A DNA stretch of 64,000 bases from Acarospora socialis. Its lineage: Eukaryota > Ascomycota > Lecanoromycetes > Acarosporales > Acarosporaceae. Below the pieces are notes generated by a model. The model saw only the letters and a list, made by a program, of their open reading frames with translations, was not told the DNA's origin and ran no database searches. Location of the stretch: assembly GCA_025617375.2 (NCBI GenBank), contig JAMYGW020000001.1:1798001-1862000 (forward strand), in the 5' to 3' direction. The position numbers and the translations under genes are program-made. Below are positions 20,342 through 32,355 of this stretch, in pieces; positions within the stretch are counted from its first letter, which is position 1; each line of letters begins with the position of its first letter.

Positions 20342-22544
20342 ATGGCAATGGACACGGGAGAATACGACCAACTACCACGAGAGCTGTGGAAGCACAGCGC
20401 CCCGCAATCAACACGCATGTACCAATTCAAAGCACTGCTGAGCAAGAAATACAATACCCAGTTTCCGGGTTATGAATCTTTACGGCAATGGAGTATCAAC
20501 AATCTAGCTTTGTTTTGGAAAGAAGTATGGCAGTTTACCGGAATTCGAGCTTCGCAAGCTTTTACAGAAGTATTCTCGATCACTTCATTCATCTCAGATG
20601 TATAGTTGTTGTTGACCCCTATTAGGTTCTCGACGAGGGCAAACCTATGTTCCCTCGGCCAGCTTTCTTTGCAGGGGCGAAGTTGAACTTTGCTGAAAAC
20701 CTCCTGTACCCGACATGTGACCCAGACGAGCATTCCATTGCGGTCATTGCAGCGACCGAAGTCTCTCGAGAACACGTGACCTGGAAACAGCTCCGTGATC
20801 GGGTACGACTATGTACCGCAGCCATGAGGTCCGTGGGCATCAAGAAAGACGACCGTGTTGCTGGCTACTTGGCAAATCATACCAACACCTTGGTAGCGAT
20901 GCTCTCCACCACTGCTATTGGTGCCATCTGGACTGGTGTGTCTCCGGATACAGGCGTACACGCAGTCTTGGATCGCGTGCGGCAGATCGAGCCCTCCATG
21001 CTCTTTGCAGATAATGCTGTCATATACAATGGCAAGACTCATGACGTCCACGACAAGGTCGTGCAGGTGGTCCAAGAACTTCCGGAACTCAAGGCTGTTG
21101 TTATCTTTGACACCGTGGCTGATCACGCGTTTGATCTGACAGATCTAAAAGTCCAGAAAGGAAAAGCATGGAGATATGAGGAATTTGCGATGACCAGAGA
21201 CAGAGACGTGGGGCTTGATTTCGAGCAATTGCCACCTGACCATCCGATCTACATCCTCTACTCGTCTGGTACCACTGGCAAGCCGAAGTGCATCGTCCAT
21301 GGCGCTATCGGGACGCTGATCCAGCACAAGAAAGAACATGACATCCAATGCGATATCCGGCCGGGTGATCGTCTGTTCTATTTCACAACGTGTACCTGGA
21401 TGATGTGGCATTGGCTCGTGTCCGGACTCGCCAGTGGTGCAACAGTCATCCTTTACGACGGTTCCCCGTTTAGACCTCTGGAGACTTCAGGTCAGGGCGA
21501 GCTTGCTATGCCACGTCTAATTGAGGAGCTGGGGATAACGCACTTTGGTACATCCGCAAAATATCTATCGGTGCTAGAGCAGAAAAATATCCTGCCTAAA
21601 GAGTCTCTTCCGATGAAGTCTCTGAAAGCCATCTACAGCACCGGAAGCCCTCTGGCGCCATCAACATTTGAATATGTCTATGGTGCATTTGGCCCTGACA
21701 TTCACCTTGGCAGCATCACCGGTGGCACGGATATCATCTCTCTTTTCGGTGCACCTTCGCCATTATCACCTGTTTATGCCGGCGAGATACAAGTCCGAGG
21801 TCTGGGCATGGCAGTCGAGGCATGGGATCATGAAGGCAATAATGTCACGTTTACTGGCAAACCCGGCGATCTCGTTTGTGTGAAGCCGTTTCCTTGTCAA
21901 CCCGTAATGTTTTGGGGAGCAGATGGCGACAAGCTGTACAACAAGAGCTACTTCGAAGAGTTTCCGGGAGTGTGGCATCATGGCGACTTTGTAAGGATCA
22001 ACCCAAACACAGGCGGTCTGATCATGTTAGGCCGGAGTGACGGGATATTGAAACCGGGTGGCGTGCGATTTGGAAGTGCGGAGATTTACAACATATTGCT
22101 GAAGCACTTCCCTAACGTTGAAGATGCGCTCTGTATTGGTAGGCGGAGGGAGACGGATACGGACGAGACGGTGGTACTGTTCTTGAAGATGGCGAATGGT
22201 AATAAGTTCAGTGAAGATCTAGCCAAGGAGATCCAGGCGGTATTACGGACGGAGCTCAGCGCAAGGCATGTGCCTGGTATCATTGATGCGTGCCCCGAAA
22301 TCCCGGTTACCACGAATGGAAAGAAGTGAGTTTTTGGAAAGCTTTCCTTTCCCAACATTCTACTACTGTGCTTCAAGAATGGATATTGGGAGCAAGTGTC
22401 AGTTAGAGAACACTTTCGCTAATTTTCCCCAGAGTCGAAGTCGCAGTCAAGCAGATACTGTGCGGAATGAATGTGAAAACTTCGGCTTCCGTCGCCAATG
22501 CCGAATGCCTCGATTGGTACAGACAATGGGCAGCTAGTCACTAG
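20342..22544 (+). CDS. Acetoacetyl-CoA synthetase
   Basis: 679 residues in three exons (20342-20569, 20626-22325, 22433-22544). It activates acetoacetate to acetoacetyl-CoA in the cytosol, feeding sterol and fatty-acid synthesis or ketone-body use. The N-terminus is the ACAS_N type (ELWKHSAPQSTRMYQF, then FWKEVWQFTGI). The first join gives VLDEGKPMFPRPAFFAGAKLNFAENLL. The adenylation core has LYSSGTTGKPKCIVHG, GSITGGTDIISLFG (typical of AACS), GVWHHGDF and the RSDGILKPGGVRFG hinge. The last intron splits the catalytic lysine motif VTTNGKK/VEVAVKQ. Length agrees with the family (about 650-690). Confidence 0.95.
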
Positions 22545-23438
22545 ATTATTATCTCCGCTCGAAACTCCCATCATCATGATCTCTCCTCAACGATACGGGT
22601 TGTCGAACTGATTTCTGTATCACGTTGTTGACTCCCGAGGACTAAGGGATCTAGCCACGACACTTTAGAGACTCGAGATCTGTGACTCTCTTAGAGCGGA
22701 GTGCACGACTCACTGGTTGCTGTTACGAAGTCTCAACCAGTCGCCCGGTTGGTTTTATAAACGTACACCACCTGTTGTGAGCTCCGTGGTCCAAATACCC
22801 CCATAGTCGAACATGAGATTTTTTTTCTCCTAGTTGCAGTTACCACCGCCACCCTGAGGTACCACTACTTTAACCTGAGCTGACGGTGAAAAAGTCTGAA
22901 TTAAGGCCGAGGCCGGTGGATAGAAATGATGGCAGACCCAAATGAGCACACACTGAATGTCTCCCTTTCGCAGTATGATAAAGTGACCCATAAAAACATC
23001 AAATTCTGCAACTAGATATTCAGTGTACTATCATATGAGTTATTACCGAAAGCAGTGCGACGAGTGCTGACTGACATTTTTTCAACAACATAGAAGTATG
23101 ATCTTATCATTGTAGAGATAACTCTAAAATGAACTGTTCATCATCTGCAGATTAATGTGTTAAGTTAGAAATTCAAGTCAGAATTATTTGACTCGAGACG
23201 ATGACTTCTCATGATCATCATCAGATTGATATACTCAAATAGACTGAAAGCAAGAGGTTTTATGATCAACTACTGTTGGTGGTGGTTTTTATATTTTTAT
23301 GAATGTTTTGGCGAAACGAGAAGGGAACAACATGAAAGCACTGCTTCTCAAAGTACTAACAGCCCCTGTTGAAGACTTGAACACACCAATTGTGAAACTT
23401 GCAACGGTCTGTAAAGACCCTTCCTCCCCAAAGGTCTA
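22545..23438. other. Intergenic, A/T-rich in its second half
   Basis: Convergent 3' region between acetoacetyl-CoA synthetase and the NmrA-like gene. About 22930-23300 is visibly richer in A and T than its surroundings. No gene or repeat family was recognised. Confidence 0.4.
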
Positions 23439-24675
23439 CTACGGCTTATCGTGCCAAGCCTCAGCCAGGAACTGTGCTGCTTGGGTAAACTGATAGTCCG
23501 GCAGCAACCGGTTCCACTCATCTGTAACCTTCAACGCGCCAGTCGAGATACTTAACAGCATGCCAGCGACAAGCATCGGCGCCAGCGCTTCAGCCTGCTC
23601 GCGCAGAATACCTGGGTGGTCCACCGTGGGCAGCCAAGAGCACTTCGCCACGCCGGCTTTTAGGTCATTGGCCTTTAGCTTCTCGATGTGGAAGGGCTCG
23701 CCTGGTCCACTGGATGTGAGCGCAGCACGAAATGAATCGTGCAGGGGAACGTACCGCGAACTTTCTCACCAAGAGCGAGCAGTTGCCCGATCGAGAGTTC
23801 GGTACCTCTGATACCGCCAACAACAGGCCACTCACCTTCATACTCGACGGCCCGGGCTACGACGTTGGCGAGGTCCTGCACCGTTGTGAGGGTGATACGG
23901 TCATCGTCGCCTCCATCTAACGTGAGGGCTCGGCGTTTGTTGAAATCGATGTGGGTTTCAAAAGGGCGGAAGTGTTTGGCCGACTCATACGGATAGGTGA
24001 AGTAGTTTGTAAACAAGCCCGGCAGAAAGAGCGAGTATTCCAGAATCTAGGGTCAACATGTCAGCTGTTACGTCGAAATACAAAAGAAAGTCCGCTGTTC
24101 TGTTCCTTATTACCTTCTTGCCCTTGTTTAATTCTCGCAGATATTCGCGGATTTCGGCCTTGCCGGCGTACCAAGTGAGGTGCTCGAAGCTAGATCTTTG
24201 CGCACTATGTGAGTAAGAGCCGCGCGTGCTGAAGAGTTTGGACTGCTCACGTGGCCCATTCGCTGGGCGCAAAGCGCTTTACACCGGCCTGAACAGCGGC
24301 ATTAATGAGGTTCTTCTGGGAGACATTGCCCGGATCTGACTGCGTGACGATAAAGGAGAGCACTGTATGGACGCCTTTCAGGATTTCCCTCAGCTCCTTT
24401 GGGTCCTGATAACTCGTCTTGACCCATGTCACGGCCAGCCTACCGTCCTCGTCAGGAACGTCCTGTTCAAGTCAGTAAGTTGAGACAAAGCGTCTCAGGT
24501 AAAGATACGACGATCGTACTTTTCTAGATAAGAGCAGAATCTCATGTTTCTTAGTGGCAACAAGGGCATCGATAACCTCCAGGGCAACGTCTATCAAATA
24601 TATTAGCAAGATCTAAGGCATTTTGGGGTGGGAGAGCCTACTGCCAGATCCGCCAGCGATGGCGATTCTCACCAT
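23439..24675 (-). CDS. NmrA-like / isoflavone-reductase-like NAD(P)-binding protein
   Basis: 320 residues in six exons: 24675-24642, 24590-24520, 24462-24251, 24204-24114, 24046-23755 and 23701-23439. All five introns (46-67 bases) keep frame. The N-terminus MVRIAIAGGSGNVALEVIDAL is a short Rossmann dinucleotide-binding motif. It is followed by HEILLLSRK, VLSFIVTQSD, NLINAAVQAGVKRFAPSEWA and YAGKAEIREYLRE, the order seen in PCBER/isoflavone reductase-like and NmrA proteins (PF05368/PF13460). YSLFLPGLFTNYF and the ARAVEYEGEWP region follow. Such proteins are NADPH-dependent reductases or redox sensors. The next gene upstream is a Zn2Cys6 regulator on the same strand. The substrate is unknown. 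Confidence 0.88.
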
Positions 24676-25750
24676 GTTGCATTTCACAAGTCTGAACCGT
24701 GTTGACTGTAACGAAGAAAAATCGGCTCTGAGATCCAATTGTAGGTTGCCGAGCCCTTAATTATAGACACCTTTCGCCGTAGGAATGATTCATAGTGCAG
24801 AATTACTGCTTTTGCCGTGTACGTTTCGGCCGAACATACGGGCATGAGAGCTCCGATGCTTCGGCGGATTATGCAGGCAGGGGGGCATACAAGAGAAGGT
24901 AGTAAAGACAGGGTATTTCGTGTGGTGTATATGACCTGTATTTCCTTTAAGGAATATTTTTGAGAATCATCAATATCGGAGGCTGTGTCATGCAACGGGG
25001 CGTAGAGAAAATATTGATAATGTGATGAAATTTGACCGCAAGGGTGATTGATGTCTGTGAATCTAGACTTAGGCAATGGCATACTTATGAGACGCTTGCT
25101 GAAGCATGGCCTTCAGACATTGCACTGTAGCAATGTGGCTGAATCGCATTGCCAAGCATGTGACAGGCGTGACTACTCGATTCTGTCCATCCAGAGATCT
25201 GTTTGCAGCGAAAGAGTCACCTGCTTCCATCCATCGGTGTGGCTAGTGTTCTTTGACTTGCATCAATCATCTTTCTTGCCACAAAACCTCTACCGTCTCC
25301 TCGTCTTGTAGGGCCGTTGAACAATAAGCCGCAAGACTCTTGGCTAAGAGAAGTCTTACAATTGAATATTAAGTTACGGAACAGTAGTCCATTAGTCTTA
25401 TTTCAAGCTGTTCGATATGGCTCAGACATCATGGCTTCGTGATGGCGGACTTCAGAGACAGTTTCCTCGAGCTGCCGAGCGCCAGCCAGTGCCAACAAGG
25501 TGTCCTGCGACGGAAATCTAGTGCCTGTGCTTTGCATACAAGAGTGTGAAATGCCGAGTTTGAGATGATGGCACCGATAGTACGGTAATTAGAGGTGTGA
25601 GTAGCGGCATTTCCCTGCTTCACAGGCCTGCGCAGGTCAAAGGCAGAGCTTACGTCTTGTTTTGCGTATAATGGACTTAGAAACCCATCGATCTATCTTC
25701 TGCAAATGCCAGACTCCTGGAATTATGTATTGCATGATGTATCTCCCAAT
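24676..25750. other. Intergenic, no gene seen
   Basis: Promoter of the NmrA-like gene and 3' region of the Zn2Cys6 gene. Short open frames on both strands show no family features. Confidence 0.4.
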
Positions 25751-28210
25751 CTACTGGGTCCGGTACGACACCTCCGCGGCATCCAGCTCCGATCCTCGAA
25801 TAAGGCTATCAAAGAGGGCCGTGTCCACCCCCTGCAGGGCCCAGTCTTCCGCGCCTACTTCAAGTCCCAACATGAGCGGCTGGGCGACTTGGACACCGTC
25901 GCCATGAAAGCTGGAGATGCTCTGATTATTTGTCGCTGATGCAGAGTGCTGCGGGGGTACCAGCGGGCCAAAGCGCCACGGCACGCCCTGGCACTCTGTG
26001 TTGACAGGCTTGTCGCCGATGCTGTACCTCGTTGGGCAATCTAGCATATTTTGCGATTGTCTCATGTGTTCGACCTGTCTCTCAGGAAGCGGGGAGGTGC
26101 TAAACGAGAACCCGGGATCGACAGAAGACGCTTCTGACTCCAACGTGGTGGAAATTTCATCCGAAGGCATGGATCTTGAGACACCGCTGCGTTCGATTTT
26201 GATGGTTCCTAAGCGTGGAATGTAGATGTGCAGCACGCTCCCGCCGTCGCCTAACCGACCGCCGCAATCGAGCCCTTCCTCGCCGCTGGCGGAGGAGCTG
26301 GTGTTGTAGCTGCTACCGTCGGCTGCGTCGGCCTCGATGACGAGCAGATGACGGAAGATGGTGGCGATCTTAGATCCGATCATGTCAGGGCCAGCACTTG
26401 CCATATGCTCTACGCTCCCGAGCGCGCGTTCCATCATACCGCGGTCGCTAGGGCGTTGATGGACGAGAGAGTTGACGAAGAAACCACCGTCACCGTCACC
26501 GGCAAAGACCCGGCCTTGACGACGCGTCTCGACGTGCGCGAGGCACAGGGTCGTACTGGCGATGAATGCAAGAAAGTCGATACCACGGCAGTAGGAGCCA
26601 ATCGGACTGGAGCAGCGGAAGGCCACAAAGCGCGCCAATACCTCACGACTAGCATTTACGGCTGTGATCTTGCTGTATTCGTACTTGCGGTCGGCCAAAG
26701 TCCTCAGAAGATACGGCAAGTGCAGCCGTGCGAGCAAATGGTAGTGCGTAAACTGGTCCATGAGGCGAATCGTCTCATGGTAGTGTTCCATCTCGTCGCT
26801 TGCGCTAGATGCGAGGCTGGGTATGAGCCACCACTGAGGCGGCACACACATCGCAGCTTTGTGGAGCAGCTTATCGATCTCCTGCGTCGCCGCAAGGTCA
26901 TTTATGTCAGCCTCGTTACGCTGTAGGATGCGTCCGGCCACATCGCAGTCGATGCGCTGCAGGCGCTCCGTCGGCGTACAGCTTTCCAGCGCCGACGCAG
27001 TCGCAAAGAAGCCACTTTCAGGCACGCCTTGCGGCAGCCCGAGCATCAGCGAAAGATAGCGGTCTGATTGGACCAGGCGAAACCATATATGCTCCGGTCT
27101 GATGCACGTCTGACGCTCCAAAGTCTTCATTGATGGGGGGTTTCTGCCCCGATGCAGGCCCATCATCTGCGCGACCAGCATCGCTCGGCGCATGGTTAGC
27201 CAGGAGCGGCGGAGGTTCCCTGCATTGTTGTGGTACATGCTCTCGATCGTGATGCACTCGATGCCCTCGATTGAAGCGACGAGCTCGTCATTGCAATTAA
27301 CCAGGCTATGGACCGTGTCAACTGCGCGCGACATGATATCGCGGTGGTTGACGCCCAGACGGTCGAGACTCTGGATACCGCAAGGCGAGACAGCCTGCAG
27401 ATATGAGCCAAGAATCAGAAGCCTCCGCGCGACAAGGACTGGGTGGGATCCTGGCGGGGGCAGCTGAAGCATCTCCCGTGGCGATGGCGCTTTCTGGCTT
27501 GGAGCGCTGAAATGTGGCGTGCATATTAACCCATGAAGACATCCTGTGATGTCGACGGGAACGCTCAGGATGGTGTCGAGGTTGCGCTCGCTGGGCCATG
27601 TCGCTAGAAGCGCGTGGCATAATTCCTCGTGCTGACCGGCAGGCTGCGTGCTCGGTGCCGGGACAAGGACTGTGGGCGACGAGGGCGGCCTAAGCGGAGG
27701 CTTGGTTCCGGCAGGGTGCTCCGGATCTAGATCGTGCTTAGGCGATGTTAGGAGTGTAGGCGAAATAATGGTAGAAGCAACACGTACCACTGGCTCGTGG
27801 CCAAGCCCGTCGAGAACAGGGACCCCAAGGTCAGAAGAGGCTGGGGTCGAGACGCCCCACGTCGGAACCCCGCCGTTGGGGTAAGGGCCTTGCACGCCTT
27901 GCCTCTGCCGAGGCGGTAAGTCTATACCGCTGGTGTCGGCACTCTTGACTAACTGCTCGACGAGCGCTTCGACTCGGCCCAGCCTGTCCCCAACCGGCCT
28001 GGTGCTGCTTTGGGGGAACTCTTGGCTAATACACAAGATGCTACGGCGCTTGCACCCGTCGCAGGTGACACCCCGAGGCGGTGCGAACGTGCACCTGACC
28101 TTCCGCCGCTTACACTCCCAGCAGCTTTGAGTGCCTTTGCGGACCTTCCTCCGTCCGGACGTTTCTGCCGCCAACGAAAACCTGTAGGATGGGAGGCTTG
28201 TATCTGCCAT
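25751..28210 (-). CDS. Zn(II)2Cys6 fungal transcription factor
   Basis: 819 residues in one uninterrupted frame. The binuclear zinc cluster is at residues 30-60: Cys 30, 33, 40, 50, 53 and 60 (CWECKRRKVRC ... CDGCKRRSILC) with the basic RRK loop. A short linker and a Pro/Ser-rich segment follow. The middle contains the fungal_trans-type region (about 290-420) with LRRSWLTMRRAMLVAQMMGLHRG and RPEHIWFRLVQSDRYLSLMLGLP. It acts in the nucleus on CGG-type half-sites. The C-terminal 150 residues are low in order. It could control the adjacent NmrA-like gene, but cluster membership is not shown. Confidence 0.92.
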   Translation of the reverse strand: MADTSLPSYRFSLAAETSGRRKVRKGTQSCWECKRRKVRCTFAPPRGVTCDGCKRRSILCISQEFPQSSTRPVGDRLGRVEALVEQLVKSADTSGIDLPPRQRQGVQGPYPNGGVPTWGVSTPASSDLGVPVLDGLGHEPVVRVASTIISPTLLTSPKHDLDPEHPAGTKPPLRPPSSPTVLVPAPSTQPAGQHEELCHALLATWPSERNLDTILSVPVDITGCLHGLICTPHFSAPSQKAPSPREMLQLPPPGSHPVLVARRLLILGSYLQAVSPCGIQSLDRLGVNHRDIMSRAVDTVHSLVNCNDELVASIEGIECITIESMYHNNAGNLRRSWLTMRRAMLVAQMMGLHRGRNPPSMKTLERQTCIRPEHIWFRLVQSDRYLSLMLGLPQGVPESGFFATASALESCTPTERLQRIDCDVAGRILQRNEADINDLAATQEIDKLLHKAAMCVPPQWWLIPSLASSASDEMEHYHETIRLMDQFTHYHLLARLHLPYLLRTLADRKYEYSKITAVNASREVLARFVAFRCSSPIGSYCRGIDFLAFIASTTLCLAHVETRRQGRVFAGDGDGGFFVNSLVHQRPSDRGMMERALGSVEHMASAGPDMIGSKIATIFRHLLVIEADAADGSSYNTSSSASGEEGLDCGGRLGDGGSVLHIYIPRLGTIKIERSGVSRSMPSDEISTTLESEASSVDPGFSFSTSPLPERQVEHMRQSQNMLDCPTRYSIGDKPVNTECQGVPWRFGPLVPPQHSASATNNQSISSFHGDGVQVAQPLMLGLEVGAEDWALQGVDTALFDSLIRGSELDAAEVSYRTQ

Positions 28211-29610
28211 AGATATACTGCTTAATTAGAGTAAGGCCTAATATTACCATTAGCTAGTAGACAAAGAACCTCAGAATAACAGCAATCTGTGGAACTGCAG
28301 CTTCATGTGGAGTCCTGGCGGAAGGGGGTCGGACGAACTTTATGTCGCCAGATGGATCTTGGCCCTAATTGGCCAGGGGCATCTCCGAAGCTTCCGCCGA
28401 GACGCGGCGGACGGATTGTGGCTATGCGTTGGTTTACGCCATTGATCCCTTCCTCGAAGCAATAATCTAATGATAATTTGACTGATTGAAAATGATGCCG
28501 TTTGATCATCACCACTTCAATGAATCCCACCATGGAGGTCTTCTCCCGCAGCCTAGCACAGCCTGAGAAGATCAGCGGCCACAACATCAGGAGACGCGGG
28601 GTTCTCAGCCAACGCCATATCGCGATATTTGCGTTCACTCAAGCGAGACACGTCGGTACCCTTCGAAGTCGTATGGTAGCATCTGCGATGAGCAAGATAG
28701 CACTCACATATGCTGAGATCGCGTGCATCATTTCTGCGGGAAGATCCGACAGTTCCGCACCACCACTGTAGGAAACAGCCAGTTTATAGGTGCCTGTAGA
28801 GAAAGCGATGTCAGATCGCTTTCTAGAGGTCTTTTGGCCTAGTTAGTTATGGCAACTACAGGTGCCGTTTCTACACCACCCAAAGACTTCATGAGGCGAT
28901 CAGAGCTCGACTTGAACACCTCACCGCCACCAAAGGCCTTCTGCATCTGTCTTTAGCTGTGGCGATAGCTCGGTCGGAACTGGGGAACGAGACGGATGAA
29001 TTATGTTTTTGTCCGTTCAACTGTACCGATACTGGTCGAGAGGGTCAGGGAGCAGCAGTTGATATTCGAAGCGAACAAAGGGGTTCCCAAGGGGGCCAAC
29101 GGGCAGCTTGCCCCACCGGTCGCTCCATCACGGGTCTTTCACCTAACCTCACACGCACCTTCTGTGCAGCAGCCACAAAGTCACGAAGCCGGAATAGGCT
29201 CGGCACTCCTTACCAACGCTGACACAGACCGGGTAACCGGGTAAGTGATCTGACCTGCAGTTTTGCAGAGTACAAAAGCTCCAACCGCGCGGCGTGGCGC
29301 GTTCTAGTTGTCGCCCGCAGACCTAAGAGTCATGTCTTGCTATAGGTCACAAGACAGTCACAGGACGCCTCGGCGTAATGATATGTAGCATTCTTGCCTA
29401 CTAATAGAACGCTTCAGCTTTAAATACTACACAGCAACGTTAAGCAATGTATTTGAAGTGAGAGGTGATTTTTATATCTATAGTCAACACATCGAGTTGC
29501 CAAGTTGCTCGCCACCTAACCAGACGTTCTGATCCTCTGAGTACTCACATGGAGCGCAGAGAAAATTCCCCATCTCCTCCGTCGCGCGATCCGACCCTCA
29601 AGTCTCCTCC
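28211..29610. other. Intergenic, no gene seen
   Basis: 1.4 kb upstream of the Zn2Cys6 gene, ending at the stop of the small secreted protein. Open frames around 28300-29240 lack protein character on either strand. Confidence 0.4.
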
Positions 29611-30042
29611 CTAGCAAGGCCCAGCCCCGAACCCCGACCGATTGCACCTAAAAGCCGTCCTAACGCTACACGAGCCCATTCCAAAAGGCTGCAAGCAAAA
29701 ATGGCTTTTACCCGTATACCCATAACAAGTGTCCAACAGCGTGCCGTCGCCATTCTTCTTATAGAAGTCCCAGTTCCCGCCCTTGGCATAGAAGTTCAGA
29801 TCCATGCCGCACACGGGGAGGGTCCAGGGCGTCTGCCTCGAGAGCGGGTTCGCGATGGTGTTGGAGTTGTCGTACTCGACGCAGCCGGCCTCGGTCTGGC
29901 CTTTGGTGAGGAAGATGCGGTCTGTGCTGCCGGATCCGTTCAGCGTGGAGCAGAGGGCGGTGCCGATGACGAAGTTGGCTTGGCTTTGGACGGCGGTTGC
30001 GAGGAGGGTGAGGGAGAGTAGGATGGGTTGCGAGAAGAGCAT
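29611..30042 (-). CDS. Small secreted cysteine-rich protein (effector-like)
   Basis: 143 residues in one exon. The N-terminus MLFSQPILLSLTLLATAVQSQA is a textbook signal peptide with cleavage expected after about residue 20. The mature part has eight cysteines (ALCSTL, AGCVEY, LPVCGM, DTCYGY, HFCLQP, GSCSVR, FRCNRS and the terminal GPC), an even number suited to four disulfides. It is rich in Gly, Asn and aromatic residues (NFYAKGGNWDFYKKNGDG). No known domain is recognised. Size, secretion signal and Cys content match fungal effector or antimicrobial-type proteins. It borders a stretch of decayed genes, as many effectors do. A role in host interaction is inference only. Confidence 0.72.
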   Translation of the reverse strand: MLFSQPILLSLTLLATAVQSQANFVIGTALCSTLNGSGSTDRIFLTKGQTEAGCVEYDNSNTIANPLSRQTPWTLPVCGMDLNFYAKGGNWDFYKKNGDGTLLDTCYGYTGKSHFCLQPFGMGSCSVRTAFRCNRSGFGAGPC

Positions 30043-31189
30043 TGTGCTTTCAGTGAGATGGGTTGGGTAGGATGGGCTCTGTCTAGCTGGCCGGTCTAGA
30101 AACCCTAGGTGTTGTGAGGGTCGTCACGGTGATGGTTGTGTGCCTGAACGGACGGTTTGAATTTAAGTGCTTGATAGAGATGTAGAAAGAATGCTTGTAA
30201 GAGCCTGCCAGCTGGAAATCCTGTGCCCTATATATATCTGTTTTAGGGCCCATGTTCTCACAGCTTGAACATCGGTCGACCTTTTGACTTGGCTGACTTT
30301 CAACCTCAATCCGGTAATGATAGCCTTCTAGGTCAGCCTCCAGTATGAGTTCGAACAGGTGATCCTCTTACCATCGCGACATCGTATTATGCATCTTCTC
30401 ACAACACGCGACTCGTATTATGAATCTCTTACAAACACAACAATGCCAAGCCGCAGCCGGTAAGCCGTCCGCCAAGCCCTTCGGGGGACCTTATCCGCCT
30501 GGGTGAGGCACAAGGCTCGGAAACGGGGTTCGGGTCGTGCGTTGTAACGTTAGCTATTCTGTGGGCGAAGCGGTATGTACGTTAAAGTGGTCATGGCTGG
30601 GGGTGGTGGTTGTTTGTGCACGATTGATGCCGCTGTAAGTGCATGGATTGGTGGACGTCTACGGTGAGAGGGTGGAACAGCGTGCTGGTTTTTTCCGGTG
30701 CCTGTGTGGTTGGAAAACTTATGGTCGCCCCTTCTTTTCGCTGGAGTGCTTGAGCTGGGTGTAGAGGGCGGTTGCGGAGCTCGGAACTGGCACCGAGCTT
30801 GGCCTGGTGTTTTTGTAGCGGGTGACGTGTTGCTGTTGGCCTCCAGGCTGGATGGTATTGGGAAATTGCTTTACAGTTAGGATAAACAATAGCGAGGTGG
30901 TTAGAGTCGTCGAGGTTTGGAAATGGATGTATTGCAGGAAGAAGAGCATAACGTTTAGCAAGCGTTAGATCACAAGATCTCTATCAGAATCTAATCGCGA
31001 TATAAGACCATTCCTTATTCTCGTTTGAAGCACCTTATGTAGTACTGTACACCTCCGTGTCCGTCAACAAAACGCTGTTTCACAGCCCACCGAAAACGCA
31101 AACTCAATCAACTCGATATCATTTCGAACACTTATTTCATAGCACCGTAAAACGCTCTTTCCATTCCCCTTCTCCCTCAAACCCCTTCT
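30043..31189. other. Intergenic, no gene seen
   Basis: Upstream of the small secreted protein gene. No coding signal was found on either strand. Confidence 0.35.
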
Positions 31190-32355
31190 CAACCCCCGAG
31201 AAGCAGAATAGATGCGGCAGATAGTTGCGACCAGGCTTGCAAACCTGCCCTGATACTCGCTCTCTCCTCAATCATCTCAAGCAACTTCCGCATCAGAACC
31301 TCATCTCGAAGCACCTTGATAACTCTCCTCCACTCCCACTGCTCTTGCGATTCACACCTTGAACTCCCTCACTCACTCAATCCCCACCCAGCCCTACAGG
31401 GTCAAAAGTGATGCGACGAGAAGTTGAGATGTGGCTTTCAAAGCTGCTGAAACTTTAACAGTTCCTACCTCGATAATCCCAACCAGCTCCATTTCAGATT
31501 CTTCCTCCAAAGCACCCTGAAGCCTATTTTCCAAATCGCCCACCCTTGCACCACCCACCACTCCACTCCCTCACTCAATCCGTGCCCACCGGCACCAGGC
31601 AGAATGAAGACTGATGCAACGAGAAGTTGACATCGACGGCTATCGATGGCAGCGAGTGCTCTGCTGAGACAAGGTATGTTGAATGAGAGTAGTAACTGCT
31701 ACTCTGGTGCGGACCGTGTATACGTGCGGTAGGGTAGAGGGTGATTCAGACTGTGGTTGAGAGTCGTCTCTAAAAGCTCGATATTGTGAGCCTCACTCGT
31801 CGATGGGTCTTCTCAAGACTAGCTTGTAGAGGGCTGCCGAGCCCCTCCCTCTCTTCCCAATCCTCCGCCAACTCTTGCTTCACCTCCCTAATCTCCCTTT
31901 ACCTCACTCTCCTAGCCCTTCCGGCCGCCGTCCTCGCCCTCGCCGCCGACTGCAGCGGTCCAGCAGGGAGCGGTAATGCGCGACAGCCTCGTGCGGCCAG
32001 GCTTGCTAGTTCCATTCTCGTATGGCGGCTTCGAGGGATGGGTGTGCGCCCAGAGGGTGGAAGAGGGCGAGGAAGTTGGTGGTGCTTGTTAGGCCTGTTT
32101 GGTGCGGGGTTGGTCAGCTTTGTAGACAGGTGGGGAGGAGAGTGGTGAGGGGATGACACTGGGGTGTTGAATTGGTGGAGCAGAGAGATGAAGATATGGT
32201 GAGGTGCACCAGGGTAAGGGAGAGCGATAGAGAAGTTTTCGAATATCGAGGACCTTTGAGGGTTGTAGAGGTGGAGAAAGAGATGAAGGAAACGTACTGT
32301 CTTTGATTCTCCACCACTCAAGTTCCTCAGCTGCAGAGAGACCGACAGGAGGCAC
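31190..32355 (-). pseudogene. Decayed or partly resolved coiled-coil-type gene with repeated blocks
   Basis: I do not recognise the product. A start at 32355 gives MPPVGLSAAEELEWWRIKD and runs to a strong GTACGT donor (exon 32355-32298). An acceptor before 32094 continues in frame with LTSTTNFLALFHPLGAHPS and LEAAIREWN, then an in-frame TAG. Further downstream, coding-like blocks in several frames read EIREVKQELAEDWEEREGL, LENRLQGALEEESEMELVG and VLRDEVLMRKLLEMIEERAS, all rich in Glu/Leu/Arg as in helical coiled coils. Three of them end alike (SQLSAASILLL, SQLLVASLLTL, CQLLVASVFIL) about 200 bases apart. The TAG and scattered frames suggest decay, but more introns than I could place are possible. 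Confidence 0.4.

Noticed and set aside
26348-26926. 192-residue plus-strand open frame
   Set aside because: Antisense to the Zn2Cys6 regulator; no domain.
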